DNA from: Trichobilharzia regenti
Taxonomy: Eukaryota; Platyhelminthes; Trematoda; Strigeidida; Schistosomatidae
Length of the DNA stretch: 64,000 nucleotides
Direction: 5' to 3'
Assembly (NCBI GenBank): GCA_944472135.2
Contig: OX235262.1
Coordinates: forward strand, 67,518,887-67,582,886
Shown here piece by piece: positions 42,701-54,700 of the stretch. A program made the translations under genes and the position numbers. Under the pieces are notes generated by a model that was not told where the DNA came from, searched no databases, and was given only the letters and a program-made list of their open reading frames with translations. The stretch's first letter is position 1, and every line of letters begins with the position of its first letter.

Positions 42701-45700
42701 TGATAGAATTGCTTTTCATATTTCATTATTTTGCAGTGCCGTAGAGTCAGTAAATGAGAAGAATCATTTGTTATATGCTCCTTGATTTCGCAGGTTCTTC
42801 GGCCAACATTTGCTTGTTGATAATGAAATCCCTCTGTAATTAACAAATCCTTCAACTTGATGTGAATTTTCTTTAAACATCTCTGCTACGAGTACACTAT
42901 TAGTCTACCAAGTGAGTAGCTTATTCAGTATTCAGTATTTTCGATAAGGCGTATGAAGTATCTTATATTGCACACACATTTCATTATCACCAACGTACCA
43001 CTTTAACTGATAGTGGTTCACATCAACGTATTCATTTTACCATAGATTTCATATTAAGCCGAACTCATCTTATCTAAGAAATCCATAGGTTGATGAACAC
43101 TTTCAAATTCTTTGTTTTTAGAAATTAGCTTGCGTAAAAATGCTACCTTTAAAGGTGCCTAAATATAACAAGTCATCTCTACTCAAATTTTTAGTGCCTG
43201 TCTAACCAATTTATTTCAGCATGACTTTCCTTTCCATTTTTTAGATTTTCGTTACGTTCATCTCTAATATAAATTTATTTATTCACTATTATACTACTAT
43301 ACACAAACTGTTTTTCTTCTCAAATACACTTGAAAACTATTCATTCGCTCTGTTAAACACTTAACTACGCCAAATATATCTGTTTGTCAATCAGTAATGC
43401 AAAAAACACTTGGATGAATTCCAGAATATCTATAGTTTGGCAAGTGATTTACTTCAAAGCTTAATAATCTCTTATTTTGATTATACAGACTGGTAAAGAA
43501 ATCTTGAAGAACCATTTAACTGTTCACTCCTTTAAACCTGTACAACACTGAAACTGTGGATTTTGCATTGAGAAGTGAAACAGTATCCACTGTATTCACT
43601 AGTCATCCAATAGTGTGTGTACGTTCGATAGAGTGTTAACGTAACACAGAAATTCCTAATACATACCTTTACTGGTTCGTCAGATGAAATTAGATAGTAA
43701 TGAGATCAACCTTAGAATGTACAGCATAGAATCGATCTTAAATTGAGGACTATTTTTAAAATTCAATGAACCAATTAGTCAAATAATTCTGTATATAATT
43801 TTTATAAATTTTACCTTGTGACAACATGTATAGTTTCTTCAAGTTCACAGTTTCTTTGTCTTATTATCACAACACTTATTGTAGGCGTTTTAGGATTTGG
43901 ATAATAATGGCTTGATTGTAGTTCAAAATGACTGATTGCTAAATAAAATGAAGAAGTTGTAGTAGTGAGATTATATACATGTAAATAAAATAGGTATGGT
44001 AGACTACTCATAAAAATCTTGGTGAAAAACTGAACACGTAGTGAATGAAATACATACTTTTTATATGCTCTCTATAAGTGGCATTCTGAGTGATTTTTAT
44101 TCTAACCACGGGATGGTTGTACTGCGGGAGATCAGAGGAGTTCATCAATCCAGTCGAATTCCAGTTATCTCACCCTCAGCTGTCAATTAATTTATCTGTA
44201 CTGAATGGATCAGATAGTGGATAGTCGGGCTTTCAAAGAACAAGAGACTGTATACTGTGTTTTAGTGTCATTTCACATCTCTGTATAACCTTGGACAGCT
44301 GCATGTTTTATATTATTCCTCAACTATTTTGGGCGATGTTAAGAAGACCTTGGACACCAGGTTCAGTAGGCTAGGTTGAAGAGTCAGCAGGACAAATGGC
44401 CAAACAACAGTCATAAGAGCTTTCTCTAGTTGAAGTTAACCATAATTGACCTTGAAGCCATTCAAGCAACGTAACTAACTGGTTTCCTAAAGTACCACAT
44501 TCCAAAAGTAACTATTTGCCTCAGAGCGATGCACTCAAACTTCTCAAAAGGTTTGAAGGATCAGTCACCAATAGAATGAGTAGTTTAAGAGTCCCTTTAA
44601 CAATCTTTTTCCACGCCTATACCCTTAATATGTTATGTGACTCTTCAACAGGAAATGTCCCTGAACCATAGTTTCTTACTGTGTTAATCATTAGCAGAGA
44701 GCACTTTCGACATACAATAAATTAAGAAGGTCAGAGTTATAAAAGATGTGGCAGTGTTTGGGACTTTCTCTAAGCTTTTCAGACTAAGGTTGTAATAAAG
44801 TAAAACTACCCAGCTAGGAATGAATGTTCATTAATTGACTAAAACAACTAAACTGACTGTTTGTTAAGTGTCATTTTATGTGTTATGTACATAATTATTT
44901 ATTGTCTTTTTCACCTACTTCACCTTACTCCATCATTGCCTTTATTGTGTGTAAACCTTTTGTCATTTACACTAAGCTTATTATTTCCCTAGTATTAGAT
45001 AACAGTTCACAATTTAACCCATTTAGTGATAGAATTAAGTGCATATGTAATGAAGATTGTATTGAATAGGAAATCAAAGATCATAAAAATACCCTGCTAC
45101 AAAATGGTTATCCCACCAATTTTGTAAAGAAGAATATTTCCAAAAGAACTGATAAAATTAAGCGTGATACGGTGAATAAGGAAAAGCTTTATTTAAGAGT
45201 ACAGTTCAAAGGTGATATACGCAGTAATATATTAAGCCGTAGGTTGATCAGATCAGTTGAAAGAACTTTCATTACTGCAGAAATAAACATCAGTTTCCCA
45301 ACCAGACATTTACTGACACAATGCACCAGAGATAAATTACCAAAGTCAGCGACATCAGTATATGTACACAAATTCAGCTGCTCATGTGGGGCTATTTATA
45401 TAGGCCAAACTCAGAGGAATTTATCCTTACGCACTCGTCAACATGTTCCTGTTTGGCTTGAAAATATTGAAATAAAACAACAAATGGTACCATTTTGTCT
45501 GAACTAGTACATGAGTCATTTAAGGTTGTATATCGAGAACATTGGGGTTCGAACCCCAGTGAGTGGGTACTGCTGATGATTCCCAAACTTAGATGAAATG
45601 GCTGTCCAGTACTCCTTGCTGGTTTTCAATGCTTCTCTAACTGATATCAATCCGTGAATAACTCGTAAAAACAAAACTAATCCTTACAAACCAACTATAG

Positions 45701-48700
45701 AAAATTTGAATTTCGCATTTTTTTTCTGTCTACAATGGAGACCATTCCTAATATTTTACATGTTCTTGGGCGTTTACTTTTCGAAAGCATATAACATATT
45801 ATTCTGGTCGAATTCCTTTTTTCAATGCCAAAAGTAAACTAACTAAAGTTTAATAATTAAAACTTTAATAAATATTTATCACCATGGTGACGATAATAAA
45901 CAAGAAAAGCAAACAAGTTAAGATAATCGAGATTAATTACAAGTGATAAAGTTATCTATTCAACATTTTAATTACTTTTTTATATTAAATATTACAGAAA
46001 TTGAATTTTTGTTATTAATTGTTTGAATTTTATGATGTTTAAATTGAGACATTTATGGCAATTTGATCAAGATTTATTATGGATTTTGTCAGTTTAATGA
46101 TATATATTTTCTTCTTAAAATTAATTCCGGCGTGAATATGAGCTATAAAAAAGTGATCTGTCCCACTCTCAACTTATTGCTAGTAATTAGAGTTACTCTT
46201 AATTACACCACAGAATCGGAACAACTGCTGTCATGGACAGCCTTTTACTTGCAAGCAATACGAACTGATGTCGAATCGAGAATCGGGAAGGCAGGAAACA
46301 CATTCACTCATCAACCTGAAACAACCAATCTGGAAATCTTCATCACTCAGCCAGAATCAACAACAAAATTCAGTCGCATTTTCAATACAAACGTCAAGTC
46401 AGTCAGTTCTTCTATACGGATCAGAAACTTGGCGGGGGGTCACAAAGAATATTTCCAACAGCCTATTGCAGACCCTTATCAACAACTAACTGTCTTCGCT
46501 GGCTCTATACTGAATATCAGATGGCCGGGTCGGAAAGAATCACCAACAAGAAACTATGGGTGGGAACAAACAAAACAAGAACCAATCGCCGCCGAACAAA
46601 TATGCAGGAGAAAGTGGAGATGGATTGGACACTCGCTGGCTGAGGAGGCCGCTGGGTGGTATCGCTTGAGCGTCAGGCCATTCTCTGAGTGGAACCAGAC
46701 CGAAAGGGAAGAGGCGAGTGGGACGTTGGTGCAGGGGTGACATGGAGGAGATTGTGTGAAGAGGAGTTGAAAGAGTATGGACTAACATGGATGCAGGTGA
46801 AAAGTACAGCAGAAGGAAGACAGAAGCAAGTGGAGACGTGCAGCTGAAGCCCTATGTTCCACTAGGAACCCAAGGGAAAAATAATAATAATCCGAATTGA
46901 AGGAAAAGCCCATGAGGTAATCTTTTTTTCATCCTTACAGTTACATCGAGTAGTTTTTATGAGCATTGCATATCAGTAACGCAACAAGGTACACTATGCT
47001 CAGTTTAAACTTAACTTCGATAGTGGCTGAGTTAGGAAATAGCTGTGATATACACGAAAGTGGAACCCTTGTATTACATAAATAAAGTATAATTATATTT
47101 CAATGGTTTACACACAATAATAAGTTTTGTTATCCCTAATATTTCGAGCAAAATTACTACCGGTATTCACACCACTGTTGGAATTGTTTTGTTCACACAT
47201 TCGTGATTTGTACTCATTAAATACAGTTCATTCTTTGTTCATTCATTCTTCTGTATTCAGACTATACTTTAGGTTGTTGACAGTTGTACTTAGTCACCCT
47301 TGTTACATGTATCCGGTGTGACCTTAGTGAATATAGATTCTCAAGTACTGGTTTTGTGGGGATTTTGTTTGACTGCACGGAGGATTTCATCATGAGCTGA
47401 CATCAGTTACAGAACCACTGGGGTTCTAGTGGTAAGCCGTGACTAGTAAGGTACAGCAGTTTGAAGATCAGGCAGTAAGTCATCGAAGATGACATTGCGA
47501 AATGCTCACACTATATCGTGAATTGGCAGAGGTTAGAATTCAAAGACCATTGGATCGGGTCCCAATGGCTCAATGGTCTACAAGCTCGCTCACCTTGTAA
47601 CCAGAAAGTCCTAGTTCGAACTCCGGTGGGTGCACACTGCTGAAGAGCTCCAAACTAGCATGAAACAGCTGTCCAGTACTCCCAGGTTTTCCAGTGGTTC
47701 TCTAACTGATGTCAGCTCATGATGAAATCCTCCATGAAATATAGATCCTGTTATAAGTTTCCCTTTCCATTTGTTTATATTAGTTTTTAGAATACAAACA
47801 TTGTCCCAAACGCCATTGTGGTTTTGTCCTATGTCTTACATTTAATTCAGTCGCAGACAACAAAGACTGATAAGTAAAATAAAATAAAAGCCTTGTGCAT
47901 AAATACGCTAGATATTAATTATAAATGATAGGTGCAGTTACCTTCTTCAGGAACTAATAGAACTCGAGCCACAGAAGGATTACCCAAATCATTTGGTGAT
48001 GCAACTGAAAAATGAGTATTTCCTTTTGATATTATCTCCAGTTTCTTATCAGAATCTACATTCAAACGACATAAAATTCCACTTGTTCTCGTGTATATTC
48101 TTCTGTTATGTTTGCATTCAGTTTAACAGTAATCTGTCGTTCTGTGTCAGCCTTTCCAAAATGCTGTAAATAAATAATATAGTCTGATTTCGTAAGAAAT
48201 ATAAAGACCAGTTTCTAGTTAGTATAATAAAACTAGTGTGCTAATATTAAACACAGAATAATCTAATCCAACTAATTATTATATTTTTATTGTTCCCTAG
48301 GATTCTGAGGAAACATAAGACTTCAACAACACGTCTCCACTTCGTTCTATTTGGTGTTGTCCTCTTCATCTGGGTCCACAATTGCATATAGTCGCTTATC
48401 TCCTCTTATCTCCTCCATGTCATCGTCGCACTGACGAATCACTCATCGCTTCCTATCTGGACTCCATTCGACCAATGGCCTGCATTGCGGGTGATGTCAA
48501 TCTACGGTCTCCTGAACGTATGCCTGACCCATCTGCATTCTCTCTTACATATTTGTTGAATGATTGGCTCTCATTTGTTGGGCTGTTGCCAGCCAGAGTT
48601 TCTTGCTGCCAGTTCCTTCTGGATGGCCATTTGATCTTGAGTATCGAACCAGTGAAGGCAGCTGTTGATGAAGGTCTGTAAACTGTTGCAATTCCTTTTC

Positions 48701-51700
48701 GTGGCGCGCGCGTGTCAAGTTTTTGACCCATATCGAAGAAGTGACTGACTTCACATTTGTTCTAGTAATCCGAATCTTGTTCTTAATGCGAAGTTAGCGC
48801 AGAAGATTACCAAATTGGTTTCAGGCTGATGAAGGTCTGACCTGTCTTTTTGATTCTGGCTGGCTTTTACATCATTATCCGTTCCGCTAACTAATTAGAT
48901 AGATGCGAAATTCACAACACTCTTTCGCTGGCTCATGATCAACCAAATGTCTAACTTCCTCTTGCAAATTATAAAATGACAGTAGTGACTGCATAATTCA
49001 TGAAAAGAATTTCTAGCACGTAAACTGAAATTATACTTACAAAAGAGTAATGTATTAATCTTACTTTAGTTACTTTCAGTAGTGAAATCAGTAGGAGCAA
49101 AATGTACTCAAATATTCGTGTACAAATTAGCACTATATCGGTGTTACTTCTATCACGAGCTAAAAGTCATAGATCACTAATCAGTTGCCTAGTCTTATTT
49201 GCATGATTTTTAGTGATACACACCAACATCTAAATCCAGGATAAAGCCATGAATCATCAGGTTCTAAGGTGCGAATATAATTATTCAAAATGAATTGCAG
49301 TTCATTGTTCAGTGTTTTCCAAATTCAAGAGATTTTTATCCTTGCAAATCATGGAAGTGCCACTTAGTGTAAATAGATTATTCGAAATACATTCATAGAA
49401 TTATTTCGATCAATCAGCAGTGTGAACACATTTCTACTATAGCATGCTGTCTGTCTGTGTTATATGAAAGTCTTTGTACGATATAAATGTTTCTCAGTTG
49501 CTGGTTTGCAGGGATTTGATTGGTTTCAGGATTTCATCGTGAAATCACATAGGGTAGGTAGTTACCTGGGTTCTAGTGGGAAGTCATGACCAGTGGGGTA
49601 CAGCAGGTCCGGTGTGAGCACAAATATTCGCCGATGACACTGGTTATCGGTCATGCCATGAGATGTCAGAAGTTGTAATTTATGAGCTGGTTCCAGTGGC
49701 TTAGTGGTCTAAGAGCTCGCCTTGTAACCAGAAGACCCTGGGTTCGAACCCCAGTGGGTACGTACTCCTGAAGAGTCTCAAACTATGACAGAATAGCTGG
49801 TTGTCCAATGCTCTTAGCAGGTTTTCCAGTGGTTAGCTAACCAATTTCAGTTCATAATGTAATCTTGAAATAAGTCTTTTTGTCATTCATTTGCATTCCA
49901 AATGAAACATAAGGATTTCAGCTTGAACTCTTTGTTTTTACAGGATGGGGATGCTAGGCTCAAACCCGACCTCCCTCTTTACCAGGCTTATAACGGACTA
50001 AGTGGGGTTTAGGAGTCCGTCGGCTAGGAATCAAACGCAGTCTACGTGCATGGCAATACTGAATTACCGGCGTGCAAAATACACGAGCAATATTCAACAA
50101 TAATTCATCTTTTGAATGATACCTTCATTGATTTAGGATTCGCCCCTTATTTACCATTTAGTACTCATAAAACTTCTTATGGTTCTAAGCAACCATGATA
50201 GCCTTTTGACTAGACAGCCAATGGAACGGAATCCAATGGTCAATGAAGTCTTACTTTTGCTGATTTATGATATAGTAAGCTTCGTGAAACAGGATGAAAA
50301 TTTCATTGAATTGACACTGAAGTACTCAATATCGATCGCTTCACTAAATTTTATTACTATTGTTCCCTTGGGTTCCTAGTGGAACATAGGGCTTCAGCTG
50401 CACGTCTCCACTTGCTTCTGTCTTCCTTCTGCTGTACTTTTCACCTGCATCCATGTTAGTCCATACTCTTTCAACTCCTCTTCACACAATCTCCTCCATG
50501 TCACCCCTGCACCGACGTCCCACTCGCCTCTCCCTTTCGGTCTGGTTCCACTCAGAGAATGGCCTGACGCTCAAGCGATGCCACCCAGCGGCCTCCTCAG
50601 CCAGCGAGTGTCCAATCCATCTCCACTTTCTCCTGCATATTTGTTCGCGGCGATTGGTTCTTGTTTCGTTTGTTCCCACCCATAGTTTCTTGTTGGTGAT
50701 TCTTTCCGACCCGGCCATCTGATATTCAGTATAGAGCCAGCGAAGACAGTTAGTTGTTGATAAGGGTCTGCAATAGGCTGTTGGAAATATTCTTTGTGAC
50801 CCGCCCGCCAAGTTTCTGATCCGTATAGAAGAACTGACTGACTTGACGTTTGTATTGAAAATCCGACTGAATTTTGTTGTTGATTCTGGCTGAGTGATGA
50901 AGATTTCCAGATTGGTTTCAGGTTGATGAATGTGTTTCCTGCCTTCCCGATTCTCGCTCGATTTCATATCCTCGTCCGTTCAGACTACCTGTAGTTGAGA
51001 CATTGCTCCCTAGATCAGTGAGTGAATGAAGTAACCTCTTTCAAATCCCTCCCGTTGATGGTGAGTGACGCTGGATGTTGCTGTTGTTGTTGTTGGTTGG
51101 TTGGTTATTTCTATAACCTCCGTCTTGTCTATGTTCACCTGGAGTCCTGTCTTTGCCGGCTGCTTCTTCGACCAGTTTGTCGGTTTTCGCTTGTAAGTCT
51201 TCGATTTTGTGTGACATCAAACATAAATCATCTACACGCGAAATTCAGGTCTTCTAGATTCTTCACGTCGGTCCAGGATATTCCTGTCTTCTCGTTTCCC
51301 ACTCACAGTCCACCACAATTAGGAATATCATTGGTGATAATAGGCAGGCAGCCTTGTCTGACTCCTGTATTTACTCCAAACGCCTTGCTGAGTTTTCCGT
51401 TGGGGATCACTTGACATGTGCCGTTGTCGTACAGCTGTTGAATAAGGTTGATGAATATTTGGGGTACGCCGTAGTACTCGAGTAATTTCCAAATTACTTC
51501 ACGGTCAACGATGTCTGGTGAAGGCTTTCTCGATGTCTATAAAGTTGAGGTAGAGGTTTGAACGCCATTCCATGCTTTGTTCTGTGATGATGACGCGTAG
51601 AGATGCAATTTGTCAGAACATGATTTGCCTTTCCTGAATCCAGCTTGTTCTGGTCGGAGTTCTGCATCCAGTGCGTCCTTTATTCTCTCCAGGATGATGC

Positions 51701-54700
51701 GACTCAGGATTTTACTTGGCGTCGACAGGAGCATGATTCCTCGCCAGTTCTTGCAGAGTGAGGCCTAAGTCGCCCTTCTTTGGTAGTTTCACGAGGTAAC
51801 CTTTCCTCCAGTCAGTAGGCACCTTTCCCTCCTTCCAGACCTTTTGCAATAATGGAGTGAGTCAGCATGTCTGCTGTAGTCTCTGGGTCCGCTTTCAGTG
51901 CTTCAGGGGGTATTCCATCTGGTCCAGCTGCTTTTCCAGCTTTCAGAAGCTTGATTGCATTCAAGACTTCAGCTCTCGTTGGAGGATTGGTGTCAACTTG
52001 CAGTTGTGTGAGTGCTGTTGTTGGTATTTCTGGACGGGTTGCAGGTGATGGTCGGTTCAAGAGTCCTTTGAAGTGATCCGCCCATTGTTTAATCTGTCTT
52101 TCTTCCTTGGTAATTGGGTTCCCTTGGCTGTCTTTTATAGGTTTCGCTTGTGTTGATCTCTTCCCGGATAGAGATTTGGTTATCTGATATAGTGTCCTCA
52201 GGTCCCTTTTGCCTGCTGCCTTTTCAGCTTCAGTGGCCAGATTGTCGTAGAATCGTCTTTTGTCCTTCCTAGCACTCTTCTTCACTTCTTTGTCCAGTGC
52301 TGTGTAAGTTGAGCTCATCGTCTCCTTCTCCTGTCCGTCCTTGCATTGAATCATTTTCTCTTTCACCATTCTCCTCTCTTCTATTAATTTCCAAGTGTCC
52401 GTTGAGAGCCATTCCTTGTCTTGTCTCTTCTTTCTTCCTAGAACCGTTGAACACGTTTCGTTGAGAATCGCCTTCAGAGACTTCCAATGTTCTTCCACGC
52501 ATGATTCTTCAGTGATGTCGCGTAGTGTTTCCTGCTTTGCTCTGACAGTTGCAGTGAAAGTGTCTTTTGTGGTTGTGTCCTTCAGTAATTGAGTGTTGAA
52601 CTTGCATTGTGGCCTATCCCCAGCTATCCTCGAGGCTTTTAGCTTCACCTTGAAAGTCCCTTCTACTAGATAGTGGTCTGAACCCACATCTGCTCCTCTC
52701 CTCGACCTTGTGTCCAGTAGGCTCCGTCTCCACTTTCTTGAAATTGAAATGAAGTCTATTTGGTTTTTGGTGTTTCCATCTGGTGAAATCCATGTCGTCT
52801 TGTGTATATCCTTGTGTTTGAACACACTGCCACCAATCACCAAATCATTGAAGGCGCAGAAGTCTGAGAAGAGTTCACCATTGTCGTTCATTTCACCGAG
52901 GGCCTCACGACCCATGGTGAGTTCTCTTCCTGTGTTGTCTCCTCCCAGCTTCGCATTCATGTCGCCCATCAGGATTTTGATATCGCCATTTGGGACGTTG
53001 TCCATTATTGCTTGTAGTTGTCTGTAGAACGCCTCCTTCTTCTCTTGTTCTGAGACGTTTGTAGGCGCATAGCATTGAATGACTGTAACTTTCCTTCCTT
53101 TTGAGTTGAACCTGGCTGTCATTATCCTGGAGGAGATTGGTTCCCACTGCATGAGAGCTTTGGCTGCTGTTGGTGACATCATGATGGCCACTCCCTCGGT
53201 GTGCTCATGGTTGTCCTCTGGGTGGCCGGAATAGATTATTCCCTCCCTTGGCAGTTGGCACCTACCGCACCCATTCCATCTGCTCTCGCAGATTCGCAAC
53301 ACTTCTATTCTATGTCTCCTCATTTCTGCTGCTACCTGGGCAGCCTTTCCAGTTTCGTACATTGTACGAACATTCCATGCACCCATCCTTATTTTTGCTT
53401 TCATCGAAAGAAGGCACATCGGCTGACTGGCTTCCCTTTCACCAGCCTGCGTCATTTCACTTCCCCGATTCCAGCGAAGAATAGGGTTATTGTTTATATT
53501 TTTAAAATTTTTAATATATTTGTGCGTTGAAGTTTCTGTAGCGATTTGGTTAAGTTTCGGGGTTGGAGTTGCTAGCACCACGCCCCAACCCTCCCTCTTT
53601 ATCCGGGCTTGGGATCAGCTAGAAAACTAGCAAGCTAGTAGTCTAGGCGAGGTTTCACTAAATTTTAGTCTCATGAATTATAATGTACAAATATACTCAC
53701 AATATATCCTTTAGGAGTAGGCATATAGTGTAATCCAGGTAAAGCTGTGCCAGGTCTTACTTCGAAAAATACTGTTAAACTCTCTTTATCCATCAAATCA
53801 TGTTTGCTACCATTAATATTGTTTACTTCACTTATTTCCTCATTCGGACTGGTTGACTCTTTTGAAGTGTTCTGCAAAAGAAAGAATAACTTGTAAGGTT
53901 TTATCACTTTTAAAAGTTACTGTATAGGTAGAATTTTTCAGTTTAAAGTGTTTGGTTTTAATATTTCGGTAAAATAAGTCTTCTTAATCATACTTCACTC
54001 GCTAACAAAATGAAAAATGTATAACACCCAATACGTTATACTATGGTACAGTGGAGAAAGAAACTCGTTACTGGAATCTTCATAAAGAGACAGGTAACTG
54101 AATTCATAAAATTAGCTTAAAAATCATATCTCCTAAATCAAAAATTTAATTTTTCTTTGAGTAATATAATTCTGTTTAGTATCTAAAGAGGACATAAAAA
54201 CACCCTGTGTATTATTATAAACGATTTTGTATTTCTGAATTAATGAAAAACAAGACGATATTGTTTTTACTGACGTTTCTCTCTTTAATGCTGTTAATAG
54301 ATTCATCAAAATCCACTCAGCTTATATATAACAACTTCATCATCGTTCATCAACATGGGGTAAATTTTGCGACGTCAAGTTGGCCAAATGGTAAAGATAA
54401 GAAGTTGCTTATCACATTTGTATTGATTTTGTCACCTCATTGAGGGAGGGCGATGTTGTAACTAGGTCAAATTCTGCTTTGGTCAATCACTCCTATTCAG
54501 ACAATTTGGATTCCATTTTATATGAAGTACTCTCGATAATATTAAACGTTCTTTGTGATTTCTGGATTATTTCAATATTGTCAAAATCAGTTTTGTGGCC
54601 TGATTCTACAGCGTGTAGACGGGCTATGGCTCATGACTTTTCAAGCTTTCCTAGTACACTAACTGGACTTCTCGGTGGTCGAACAGATTCCCTACAGAGT

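Larger units (their letters stand above)
50352..53655 (-). mobile_element. RTE (SR2-like) retrotransposon, nearly full length
   Basis: About 3.3 kb, the usual length for this clade, on the same strand as the host gene and wholly inside one intron. It has a 5' UTR (to about 53655), an endonuclease and polymerase in order, and a 3' tail (TTCCTAGTGGAACATAGGGC, then an ATT-type run on the plus strand near 50352). RTE elements move by target-primed reverse transcription. It is the least decayed element here but has at least two frameshifts in the polymerase, so it is probably not autonomous. Confidence 0.9.

Noticed and set aside
51857..53530. Plus-strand open frames opposite the RTE
   Set aside because: Shadows of the minus-strand RTE coding sequence.
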